Positions 16,199 to 23,660 of a stretch of DNA of 29,249 bases are shown one piece after another. The notes beneath the pieces were generated by a model that was given only the letters and a program-made list of their open reading frames with translations, had not been told where the DNA came from and searched no databases. The position numbers and the translations under genes were made by a program. Numbering within the stretch: position 1 is the first letter of the stretch; the number at the start of each line of letters is the position of its first letter. The stretch comes from JBCDGZ01 sp038750655 (lineage in GTDB: Bacteria; Bacteroidota; Bacteroidia; Chitinophagales; Saprospiraceae): positions 1-29,249 of the forward strand of contig JBCDGZ010000104.1 of NCBI GenBank assembly GCA_038750655.1. The letters are read 5' to 3'.

Positions 16199-17521
16199 AT
16201 GCTCGACAAACTAATCCCTGATTCTTTTAAAAAGGACAGGAAGGTCTACAGAGGTTCGGTTCTGATGATCCGAATTAGCCTCCTGGCGCTATTAAGCTCC
16301 ATTATTTTAACTCCTCTTTTTTACCAAATCGGCTACACAGAAGGCTACCACGTCGGTTTATATGCTGGATTAAACGTCCTCTTTTTCATGGCCTTGATGT
16401 ACCATTCTGCGAACCTGACGCTGGCCGGAAACTATTTTGCGCTTCATACTTTAGTAGTTTTTACCATATTAATCTGGTCCTCAGGAGGGCTGGATTCTCC
16501 TTTTCTAATGTGGCTGATTACCATTCCTACGGTGACTGTATTTTACCTGAAAAAGCTATATCGAAGAATCTGGACTGGGCTTACTGGACTGACGGTCTTT
16601 ATGTTTTGGCTGGGGCAATTATGGGGATATGATTTTCCTCGAAACTGCCCAGCAGAATGGCTGCCCTTCTTCGCTTTTTTGAGCTATCTCTTGGTTTCTA
16701 TCCTCTTTGTGGCGGTGATCCGCAGCTTTGGAATCAGCTATCGGATTGTACGTCAAAAGCTGGAACGCTCCAACAAGGAATTGAAGCATTCCAATAAAGA
16801 GTTAGAGCGGTTTGCCTACATCGCCTCCCATGATTTGAAAAGTCCACTGCGCAATATCGTGAGCTTTCTCAATCTTTTCGAACGACGTTATTCCGATAAG
16901 GTAGACGATACGGGGAGAGAGTATTTGCAGTACGTCTCAGAGAGTGCTCAGCAAATGCATTTACTAGTAGATGATATTTTAGAATATTCAAGAACGACCA
17001 ACCGAAAGGCCAAGGTAGAATCGGTTAATCTCAACGTTCTCCTTACCCAAATCAGCAAGCAACTCCGAGAACAGCCTGATTATCAAAGGGCAGTCATCGA
17101 ATGGCCAGAGTTGCCCGTTTTCGAAGCCGATAATACCCTACTGATGCAGTTGTTTCAGAATTTTTTGGAGAATGGTTTGAAATACAACGATAGCTCAGAG
17201 CCTCAGGTCCTTATCCGCTATGAGCAGCGAGACGGCCATCAATACTTTGCCGTAGAGGATAATGGCATTGGTCTCGATCCCAAGTTTAAGGATCAAATAT
17301 TTGAGATGTTCAAACGTCTGCACAACAAAAACCAGTACCCTGGGACGGGCATTGGTTTGGCCATTTGCAAGCGAATTATCGAAGATTACGGTGGACAAGT
17401 TTGGGTCGATACGGAGGTGAACAAGGGGACAACCATCCACTTTACACTTGCAGTTCCGACGCTGTCACCGTCAGTGCTTCCAGTAGAATCCCACAAGCCT
17501 TCTGAATCTCTTGCCTTGTAA
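16199..17521 (+). CDS. Membrane sensor histidine kinase
   Basis: I take the ATG at 16199 and not the in-frame TTG six bases earlier, giving 440 residues. About six hydrophobic segments lie between residues 22 and 175, with short loops and no large periplasmic sensor domain. A short coiled coil follows (K-L-E-R-S-N-K-E-L-K-H-S-N-K-E-L), then HisKA with phospho-acceptor His211 (A-S-H-D-L-K-S-P-L-R). The HATPase_c domain has an N box with Asn325, D-N-G-I-G (354-358) and G-T-G-I-G-L-A-I (382-389). It should autophosphorylate on His and pass phosphate to a response regulator, but none is encoded nearby. The last 21 residues are Pro/Ser-rich and are encoded in DNA shared with the C-terminus of the opposing aminotransferase. 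The gene follows rpoN closely and may be sigma-54 controlled. Confidence 0.92.
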   Translation: MLDKLIPDSFKKDRKVYRGSVLMIRISLLALLSSIILTPLFYQIGYTEGYHVGLYAGLNVLFFMALMYHSANLTLAGNYFALHTLVVFTILIWSSGGLDSPFLMWLITIPTVTVFYLKKLYRRIWTGLTGLTVFMFWLGQLWGYDFPRNCPAEWLPFFAFLSYLLVSILFVAVIRSFGISYRIVRQKLERSNKELKHSNKELERFAYIASHDLKSPLRNIVSFLNLFERRYSDKVDDTGREYLQYVSESAQQMHLLVDDILEYSRTTNRKAKVESVNLNVLLTQISKQLREQPDYQRAVIEWPELPVFEADNTLLMQLFQNFLENGLKYNDSSEPQVLIRYEQRDGHQYFAVEDNGIGLDPKFKDQIFEMFKRLHNKNQYPGTGIGLAICKRIIEDYGGQVWVDTEVNKGTTIHFTLAVPTLSPSVLPVESHKPSESLAL

Positions 17522-18644
17522 TAATCAGAGGCGGTGCAATACGAATGGAACGGTCGTTGAAGAGGAACCAATCGACAATCAATCCATTCTCTAGGCAGTG
17601 CTTAATAACGGCCTGCACGCGCTCGAAGCTTTCCAGCTCAACAGCCATCAAGAGCCCCGCACTGCGGACGTGTAGTATGGAAGGGTGCACCAGCAATTCG
17701 CGGAATAGTGCTTCCTTCGCCTTGACCTCGGCAATGTAATTTTCTTTCAACAAAACTTTCAAAGTGGCTAAAGCCGCCGCCGCATTAACCGGATGGCCAC
17801 CAAAGGTGGTAATGTGCCCCAGTAGCGGCTGGTAGGACAGCACCTGCATGAGCTTTCGGGAGGCCACGAAGGCACCGATGGGCATGCCGCCGCCCATGCC
17901 TTTGGCCAGCAGGAGGATGTCCGGGACGATGCCGTACTGCTCGAAGGCAAAGAGGCTGCCCGTGCGGCCGTAGCCCGCCTGAATTTCATCCAGGATCAAC
18001 AGTGCGCCAACTTCGTCGCAGCGCCGGCGCAGTTTTTTGAGGTAGTCGTTGCTGGGCGGGCGAACGCCCCACTCCGCCTGCACCGTCTCGACGACGACTG
18101 CTGCGGTCTGGCGATTGATTCTTTGCAGGTGAGCCTCGCAGTTGAATTCAAGATGTCGGATGCCGGGTAGCAGCGGACGATAGGCCTGGGTGAAGAAGGG
18201 ATCGCTCATCAGGCTGACAGAGCCTTGGGTGCTGCCGTGGTAGGCCTTGTAGGCAGAGATGATCTCGGGGCGACCGGTGTAGCGGCGGGCCAACTTCATT
18301 GCCCCCTCAGTCGCTTCACTCCCCGAGTTGACCAGGTACACACTGTCCAGTGGGTCGGGCAGTTGCTTGGCCAGCAGCTCGGTAAGCTCCACCTGCGGCG
18401 CCAACACATACTCGCCATAGACCATCGTGTGCAGATAGCGGTCCAATTGGGCCTTTGCTGCCTCCACCACCGCCGGATGGCGATGCCCTAAGCAGCTCAC
18501 ACCAATACCCGCAATCAAGTCGATATGCGCCCGATCCTCCTGATCGTAAAGATAGATGCCCTCGGCTCGCTGAACTTCCAGCATCAACGGAAACTCACTG
18601 GTTTGAGCCAGGTGCTGTAAAAATAACTGACGAATAGTACTCAT
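17442..18644 (-). CDS. Class III PLP-dependent aminotransferase (ornithine/acetylornithine/GABA type)
   Basis: A 400-residue aminotransferase. Family marks are G-I-G-V-S-C-L-G-H-R-H-P (45-56), N-S-G-S-E-A-T-E (106-113), D-E-I-Q-A-G-Y-G-R-T-G (219-229) and the Schiff-base lysine Lys248 in L-L-A-K-G-M-G-G-G-M-P-I-G. T-T-F-G-G-H-P (279-285) helps bind the cofactor phosphate. It moves the omega-amino group of a substrate such as ornithine, acetylornithine, lysine or 4-aminobutyrate to 2-oxoglutarate; sequence alone does not settle which. It stands alone on the minus strand and is not in an arginine operon. Its final helix is encoded in 80 bp that overlap, antiparallel, the 3' end of the histidine kinase gene. 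Confidence 0.93.
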   Translation of the reverse strand: MSTIRQLFLQHLAQTSEFPLMLEVQRAEGIYLYDQEDRAHIDLIAGIGVSCLGHRHPAVVEAAKAQLDRYLHTMVYGEYVLAPQVELTELLAKQLPDPLDSVYLVNSGSEATEGAMKLARRYTGRPEIISAYKAYHGSTQGSVSLMSDPFFTQAYRPLLPGIRHLEFNCEAHLQRINRQTAAVVVETVQAEWGVRPPSNDYLKKLRRRCDEVGALLILDEIQAGYGRTGSLFAFEQYGIVPDILLLAKGMGGGMPIGAFVASRKLMQVLSYQPLLGHITTFGGHPVNAAAALATLKVLLKENYIAEVKAKEALFRELLVHPSILHVRSAGLLMAVELESFERVQAVIKHCLENGLIVDWFLFNDRSIRIAPPLIITRQEIQKACGILLEALTVTASELQV

Positions 18645-18769
18645 AAACAGCGAATTTAAAGAACTCTGAATAAACCCCTAAACCTCAACCCCATAAATGA
18701 AGATTGGTTCGCCGGATTGGGGCCTTGGTGTACTTGCCGACAAAAAAATTGAAAGAAAACCATATCTTT

Positions 18770-18801
18770 TTTGGGCCTTCGGCGTTATGAGTATGTATTT
18801 G
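18770..18801 (+). promoter_or_regulatory. Probable Bacteroidota-type promoter for the GH25 lysozyme gene
   Basis: TTTG (18770-18773), a 20-nt spacer, then TGTATTTG (18794-18801), seven of eight positions of TAnnTTTG with the right spacing. Predicted start is near 18807, about 74 nt before the ATG. Confidence 0.45.
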
Positions 18802-18880
18802 TTCCGTCCCAAACTGCTTCACTACTAGATAAATTCCTTCTCAGGCTGTTCTGAGAACTCCGAAAAGTCGATACGATGAG

Positions 18881-19585
18881 ATGAGATATATAGCCGCTAT
18901 AGTATGCATATGCCTGTTGTACATGTCCTGCAATTCTGTCACCCTCAAGATGGATAATTATAAGGTGCATGGCATCGATGTTTCTCATTATCAATCCTAC
19001 ATCGATTGGTCGACGGTAGCGGAGCAGGATATTGACTTTGCCTTTGTCAAGGCGACGGAGGGGGAAAGCTTAGGCGATTCTTTGTTCGCACACAATTGGG
19101 CAGAACTTAAGCGCGTAAATATCCGCCGGGGAGCCTATCACTTCTTCCGTCCTACCAGCCCCGCCATCAACCAGGCCCTTAATTTTATCAGTAAAGTAGA
19201 TATTCAGGAAGGCGATCTGCCACCGGTTGTTGATGTGGAAGTCGCCGATGGCGTCAGCCCCGTGATTGTCGTACAGCGCCTGCGCTCCTGGCTAGAATTG
19301 GTCGAGCGAGAGTACAACATTCGCCCCATCATTTACACCAATCAGAAATATTACAGCAAGTTTATCGCAGGCAATTTCGATGATTATCCCCTTTGGATCG
19401 CTCGATACAGCAAGCATACGCCCCGCCTCAACTTGGGCAGCCGCTGGACTTTCTGGCAATACGGTGATACTGGACGGATGAAAGGCATCCAAGGCGATGT
19501 CGACTTCAATGTCTTTCACGGCGAATTGACCGAGCTGGAAGCCCTCTGTCTCCCCGAAAGTCGACTTTACTCTTCACTGGACTGA
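18881..19585 (+). CDS. GH25-family lysozyme (N-acetylmuramidase), predicted lipoprotein
   Basis: A 234-residue protein. The N-terminal hydrophobic stretch ends in Y-M-S-C, so Cys17 is a likely lipid-attachment site, though the lipobox is imperfect. The GH25 barrel begins at H-G-I-D-V-S-H-Y-Q (Asp33), continues with F-V-K-A-T-E-G (55-61) and R-G-A-Y-H-F-F-R (83-90), and has the catalytic D-x-E at Asp118/Glu120 in P-P-V-V-D-V-E-V. It ends with W-Q-Y-G-D-T-G and D-V-D-F-N. It should cleave the beta-1,4 bond between N-acetylmuramic acid and N-acetylglucosamine, either for cell-wall turnover or against other bacteria. It lies downstream of its own probable promoter and overlaps the convergent SpoU gene by 12 bp. 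Confidence 0.92.
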   Translation: MRYIAAIVCICLLYMSCNSVTLKMDNYKVHGIDVSHYQSYIDWSTVAEQDIDFAFVKATEGESLGDSLFAHNWAELKRVNIRRGAYHFFRPTSPAINQALNFISKVDIQEGDLPPVVDVEVADGVSPVIVVQRLRSWLELVEREYNIRPIIYTNQKYYSKFIAGNFDDYPLWIARYSKHTPRLNLGSRWTFWQYGDTGRMKGIQGDVDFNVFHGELTELEALCLPESRLYSSLD

Positions 19586-20095
19586 GGTCCATTGCCTCGT
19601 TACCTCATACAAGCCAATCGACAGCGCCGTTACTACGTTTATCGAAGTATTCAAACCAAACATGGGAATGTGTACACAGCCATCGACCGCCTCCAAAGTG
19701 GCCTGATCAACACCGTGCCGTTCTCCCCCAATCACCAGAACGACCTTTTCATAAGGTCGAAAATCATACTGCCCGATGCTCGTACTGGTATTGGTAATCT
19801 CTAAGGCCAGCACCCGAAAGCCCGCCTCCTGAGCCTGCCGAATGGCCGCAAGCGTATCTTCCACCCGCCGATGAACCACCCGCTCTTCCGAAGACCGTGC
19901 TGTTTTGCTGATCTTGCGATGCGGCGGTACTGCGCTCTCCCCACTCAAAACTAAGGCTTCTACGCCCATCGCCTCGCAAATCCGAAAGATCATACCCACA
20001 TTCTCTGGGCTACTGATGTTCTCCGCAATCACCTGTAGCGGGAACTGCCGTTGTGCATTTTGGATTTCCTGATGACTCAGTTGCTTGACTTTCAT
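19574..20095 (-). CDS. SpoU/TrmH-family RNA 2'-O-methyltransferase
   Basis: A 173-residue, single-domain SPOUT methyltransferase without an extra RNA-binding domain. Motif 1 is S-S-P-E-N-V-G-M-I-F-R-I-C-E-A (Asn32 and Arg38). Motif 2 is V-I-G-G-E-R-H-G-V (121-129), and motif 3 is I-P-M-F-G-L-N-T-S-I-N-V-V-T-A-L-S (143-159), which together make the knotted SAM site. It methylates a ribose 2'-OH in tRNA or rRNA; the target nucleotide cannot be read from sequence. It starts 4 bp after the stop of the DUF1501 gene and is probably the last gene of that minus-strand operon. Confidence 0.93.
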   Translation of the reverse strand: MKVKQLSHQEIQNAQRQFPLQVIAENISSPENVGMIFRICEAMGVEALVLSGESAVPPHRKISKTARSSEERVVHRRVEDTLAAIRQAQEAGFRVLALEITNTSTSIGQYDFRPYEKVVLVIGGERHGVDQATLEAVDGCVHIPMFGLNTSINVVTALSIGLYEVTRQWTSVQ

Positions 20096-20099
20096 GCCG

Positions 20100-21302
20100 C
20101 TAAACTAAGCGCATTTTCCCATATTTCCCATCTAAGACCTTCTTGGGGTCCGTATTCAGCCAGCGGTCGAGGATATTGGCGTAGATGTCCCGAAAGTCCA
20201 CCTGATAAATCAAATCACCCTGATCCAGCTTTTTTAGATTCGGAGCATCATTATAAAAACCGGGCTGGCGCAGCTGCCCGCCGATTAAGTATAGGTTGTT
20301 GGCAGTGCCGTGATCGGTGCCATTGCTGCCGTTTTGCTTGACCCGGCGGCCAAACTCCGAGAAGGTCATGATCAGCGTATCGTTGAGCAGATTATTGGCT
20401 TTGAGGTCGGCGACGAAGGCTTTGACGCCCTGTGCGTACTGCTTGAGCAAGCGGGCGTGTTGGTTCTTCTGGTTGACGTGGGTATCAAAGCCCCCCAGGC
20501 TCAGGTAGTAAATCTGAGTATCGGTATCGGCGGTAATCAGCTCGGCTACCTGCTTGAGGTCGCGCCCGAAGGGCGTAGCGGGATAGGTTTGCCGCGATTT
20601 GTAGACTTTGGCCTTTTGGTAGAGGTATTCGGCGGAGGCCTGGGTATCGATCATGGTTTTGTAGAGATAGGCCACCTGCTCTTCAGCGTGGTCGTGATGA
20701 TCGTGGTGGTGCGCCCCGGCGGCCCGCAGAAAGCGATGGTCGGTAATCTTCTTTAGCTGAACCGGATCGCCGGCGGCGAAGCCGTTGCGGCGCTGCCCCT
20801 TGAGTGCCAGGCTAAGGCTGTCGTCGACCTCCAAGGCGTGATAAGGCTTGTCGCAGCCCTGGCAGGCATTGTCCAGGTAGCGGCCGATCCAGCCTGTAGA
20901 GAGGTAGTCGGTGCTGCTGCTGGCAGTTTGCCAGATGTCCATCGAGCGGAAGTGTGAGCGGTCTGGGTTGGGGTAGCCTACGCTGTTGACGATGCTGAGC
21001 AGCCCCTCATCGTAGAGCGACTGCAGGCCTTGCAAGGCCGGATTGAAGCCCAACTCATCGCTAATTTTGAGAACTTCCTCCTGCTTGATTCCTAGCGAAG
21101 GGCGGCTGCGGTAGTAAATATCATTTTGATAAGGGATAATGGAGTTGAGGCCATCATTTCCTCCTGAGAGCTGGATGACGACCAGGATGCGCCCCGAGCG
21201 GCTACTGAGCATAGATTTTCCGGTGTTGGCTCGTAGAAAGGCGGGAACCATCATTGCGGTGGAGGCTAGGGCGGAGGACTTGAGAAATGCTCTTCTTTTC
21301 AT
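20100..21302 (-). CDS. DUF1501 family protein with Tat signal
   Basis: A 400-residue protein beginning M-K-R-R-A-F-L-K, a twin-arginine motif, followed by a hydrophobic Ala/Met stretch, so it is probably folded in the cytoplasm and exported by Tat. DUF1501 belongs to the alkaline-phosphatase/sulfatase-like fold. Visible marks are Q-L-S-G-G-N-D-G-L-N (44-53), R-S-H-F-R-S-M-D-I-W-Q-T-A (115-127) and, near the C-terminus, T-F-S-E-F-G-R-R and G-T-D-H-G-T-A-N, likely metal ligands. The biochemical role of the family is unknown. A His/Asp-rich loop, A-H-H-H-D-H-H-D-H-A-E-E (197-208), sits mid-protein. It follows the DUF1800 gene by 45 bp, the typical pairing. Confidence 0.93.
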   Translation of the reverse strand: MKRRAFLKSSALASTAMMVPAFLRANTGKSMLSSRSGRILVVIQLSGGNDGLNSIIPYQNDIYYRSRPSLGIKQEEVLKISDELGFNPALQGLQSLYDEGLLSIVNSVGYPNPDRSHFRSMDIWQTASSSTDYLSTGWIGRYLDNACQGCDKPYHALEVDDSLSLALKGQRRNGFAAGDPVQLKKITDHRFLRAAGAHHHDHHDHAEEQVAYLYKTMIDTQASAEYLYQKAKVYKSRQTYPATPFGRDLKQVAELITADTDTQIYYLSLGGFDTHVNQKNQHARLLKQYAQGVKAFVADLKANNLLNDTLIMTFSEFGRRVKQNGSNGTDHGTANNLYLIGGQLRQPGFYNDAPNLKKLDQGDLIYQVDFRDIYANILDRWLNTDPKKVLDGKYGKMRLV

Positions 21303-21347
21303 GATTTCTTTTTTTACGGGATAAGAATTGGGTACATCGATCAGCGG

Positions 21348-22742
21348 CTAACACAGCTGATATTCCGGCATACTCATCAGCCGCAGGGTCAGTGATTTGA
21401 TATAATCTTCGGTCGTATTCTTTATGATAAATTGATCAAACAGGGATTTATTGGCCTTCAGCGAAGGCGCGATCAGATAAGCCTTTAATTCGTTGTAGAT
21501 GGCCTGCTGATTATGCTGCCCGAAGGTAGCAATCATGGGTTGCAAGTCAAGATGGGCATCGATGCGGCGGATCGCTTTGTTGGGCTTTTGGGCCTCAAAT
21601 TCTGGCTTGACCGTAAAGTTGACATCGGTAGCGTGAAAGAGGTAATCCACCAGTACGAGGCGCAGCATCAGCGTCGAGTTGTCGATCCAGGACTGCCCAC
21701 CGGGCCAGCCGGCGACATTGGGCGGATTGAACAACTGTTGCCCCAGTGCCTTCTGTAAAAAACGCAGGGTCAAGTTGCTGTTCAGCCGAGCATTCAACTG
21801 CCGCATAATGCCCGCAATCAGCTCCGTTGGCGATTTGATGCGTACTCCGACATTCGCCTTATCGTAGAACCAATCACTTTCGAAGATGCGGCGCATCAAG
21901 GCTTTAATATCATAATTGGAGTCATAGAAATAATCGCTTAGTTGCTTCAAGCGATACTCCTCCACTTGCTCATTGATAAAATAGCGATAAATCTTTCGGC
22001 AGATGAAAGTCGCCGTCTCGCGGCGCTCCAGCAGGATATTGATGATGTCTTCGCCATCAAAGTTGCCCTGCTTTCCCATAAAAGTTTTCTTACCAAAGTC
22101 GTGCTGTCGGCGGCGAAAGACAAAATCTCCGCTCAAGTTGCTCGACCAGCCGGTGAAGGCCCGGGCGGCCTCTTTGATGTCTTGCTCGGTATAGTTGCCA
22201 CGGCCGATGGTAAAGAGTTCCATCAGCTCGCGGGCGAAGTTTTCGTTGGGTTTGCGCTTGCGGTTTTGTTGGTTGTTGAGAAAACGAATCATGGAGACGT
22301 CGCGGGCGATGGCCAGGACGAAGTCGCGGAAGTTGCCCAGGGCATGGCTGCGGATGGTGGCCAGTTGGCGGAAGGCCAGTTTGGGGCCTCGGGTGATGCA
22401 GGCGAAGTGGCCGTGCCAGAACAGGCACATCTTTTCCCGCAGGGCGGAGCGTTCCGGGCTGGCCATCCGATCGATCCACTCGGCATTTTGTCGCATCACC
22501 AGTTTTTTGCTTTCTCTTCTTAGCGCCTTTTTGGTCGATTTATCCATCATTTCCAGCTCCTCCTTGCTGTAGTCGGCCATCAGGGCCTGGGTAGACATCA
22601 CACTATCAGATTGGGCTGTGGTGAACAGCTCCTCTACGGCCTGTTGGCGGCTCCAGCGTCGTCGCTTGTGCCATTCCTGGGGGCTCAGGCCAAAGCCAGC
22701 GCGGTTGTAGAGGTGTTTGATTTGATCTTGTTGAGCTATCAT
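21348..22742 (-). CDS. DUF1800 family protein
   Basis: A 464-residue protein with the DUF1800 pattern: H-L-Y-N-R-A-G-F-G (10-18) at the start, K-M-C-L-F-W-H-G-H-F-A, E-N-F-A-R-E-L-M-E-L-F-T-I-G and A-A-R-A-F-T-G-W in the middle, and P-P-N-V-A-G-W-P-G-G-Q-S-W-I-D later. The family has no assigned biochemical function but travels with DUF1501 in many Bacteroidota and Planctomycetota. No signal peptide is visible on this start, unlike its Tat-exported partner. It is the first gene of a minus-strand operon DUF1800-DUF1501-SpoU. Confidence 0.93.
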   Translation of the reverse strand: MIAQQDQIKHLYNRAGFGLSPQEWHKRRRWSRQQAVEELFTTAQSDSVMSTQALMADYSKEELEMMDKSTKKALRRESKKLVMRQNAEWIDRMASPERSALREKMCLFWHGHFACITRGPKLAFRQLATIRSHALGNFRDFVLAIARDVSMIRFLNNQQNRKRKPNENFARELMELFTIGRGNYTEQDIKEAARAFTGWSSNLSGDFVFRRRQHDFGKKTFMGKQGNFDGEDIINILLERRETATFICRKIYRYFINEQVEEYRLKQLSDYFYDSNYDIKALMRRIFESDWFYDKANVGVRIKSPTELIAGIMRQLNARLNSNLTLRFLQKALGQQLFNPPNVAGWPGGQSWIDNSTLMLRLVLVDYLFHATDVNFTVKPEFEAQKPNKAIRRIDAHLDLQPMIATFGQHNQQAIYNELKAYLIAPSLKANKSLFDQFIIKNTTEDYIKSLTLRLMSMPEYQLC

Positions 22743-22858
22743 GCGATTTGGAGATTTTGCCTTTTTTGACTGAAGGGCGGGGTGGAGGTTTAAGTAGGGC
22801 CAACAGATTAACGTTTTTTAACAGATTCATGGCATAGTTTTTAAGACCATAAAAAGTG

Positions 22859-22879
22859 CCAGTTCTCTCTAAAAACTGG
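22859..22879. promoter_or_regulatory. Short dyad next to the TPR-lipoprotein promoter
   Basis: CCAGTT (22859-22864) and AACTGG (22874-22879) form a 6-bp inverted repeat. The right half coincides with the -33 position of the promoter predicted below, where a bound repressor would block transcription. This is only a pattern; no regulator is known. Confidence 0.25.
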
Positions 22880-22907
22880 TAGATATGTTGGGCAATGTTT
22901 ATTTTTG
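22875..22907 (+). promoter_or_regulatory. Probable promoter for the TPR lipoprotein gene
   Basis: TATTTTTG at 22900-22907 is a full TAnnTTTG match. The -33 box is weak (CTGG instead of TTTG) at the correct 20-nt spacing. Its position downstream of the upstream in-frame ATG at 22885 supports translation from 22939. Confidence 0.45.
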
Positions 22908-22938
22908 GGGAGAATATCAAACTGTAGAAACAATCATT

Positions 22939-23487
22939 ATGAATACAAAATACGCAATTTTGCTTATCGCCATGCTGCTCGGCCTGATGGCCTGCTCGCA
23001 GAGCAAAACGGGGGCGCCAGCTCAGACAGGCGATAAGGCTACCCTGGAACAAGAGATCAAGGCGCTGGAAACGGCACTGCGCGAACAAACCAGCAGCAAA
23101 CTGGACATCGCTAAAGCCTCGGAGTTGATCGAAAAAAGCGAAGCTTATGTCAAGGCCTATCCCAAGGATAAGAATAGCGCCTCTCTGCTTTTCCGCGCCG
23201 CCGATGTGGCCCGAGGCATTGGCAAATATGGCAAGGCGATTAACCTTTGGGAAAAGGTGTATGAGGAGTACCCTGACTACCACCGGGCACCAGATTCGCG
23301 GTTCTTAATTGGCTTTACTTACGAGAATAACCTCAACGAAAAGACGCAGGCCAAGAAGCACTACAATCAGTTTTTGGAGAACCATCCCGACCACCAGCTC
23401 GCCGAACAGGTCAAACAGACCCTGGCCGTTATCGACAAATCGCCCGAAGAGCTGATCGAGGAGTTCAAGAAAAAGAATAAAAAGTAA
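22939..23487 (+). CDS. TPR-like lipoprotein
   Basis: I choose the ATG at 22939 and not the in-frame ATG at 22885, because it gives a classic lipoprotein signal (M-N-T-K-Y-A-I-L-L-I-A-M-L-L-G-L-M-A-C) with Cys19 as the lipidated residue and because the -7 box lies between the two. The mature protein has a helical linker, then TPR-like helical pairs (S-A-S-L-L-F-R-A-A-D-V-A-R ... G-K-Y-G-K-A-I-N-L-W-E-K-V, and D-S-R-F-L-I-G-F-T-Y-E-N-N). The C-terminus is lysine-rich. The layout resembles BamD/YbgF-type scaffolds at the envelope, but the length (182 residues) and sequence do not allow a firm name. It precedes the thioredoxin pair by 173 bp. Confidence 0.85.
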   Translation: MNTKYAILLIAMLLGLMACSQSKTGAPAQTGDKATLEQEIKALETALREQTSSKLDIAKASELIEKSEAYVKAYPKDKNSASLLFRAADVARGIGKYGKAINLWEKVYEEYPDYHRAPDSRFLIGFTYENNLNEKTQAKKHYNQFLENHPDHQLAEQVKQTLAVIDKSPEELIEEFKKKNKK

Positions 23488-23660
23488 AGCCTCAACGAGA
23501 TAGGATTAAATTGTTACAAAACTGTTAAAGTCATTTAGAAATCTGCCTGCTGTCTTTTGCCGAACGTTTAGGATGGGCATCGGAGCAGGAAACTTTATAT
23601 CTTGTGCAGATGGCAAATGTCATTACTTTTATAATTACTCACTCAAATTTTTGATCGGAC

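Noticed and set aside
22885..22938. Upstream ATG of the TPR lipoprotein
   Set aside because: It would bury the lipoprotein signal 18 residues in and places the -7 promoter box inside the coding region.
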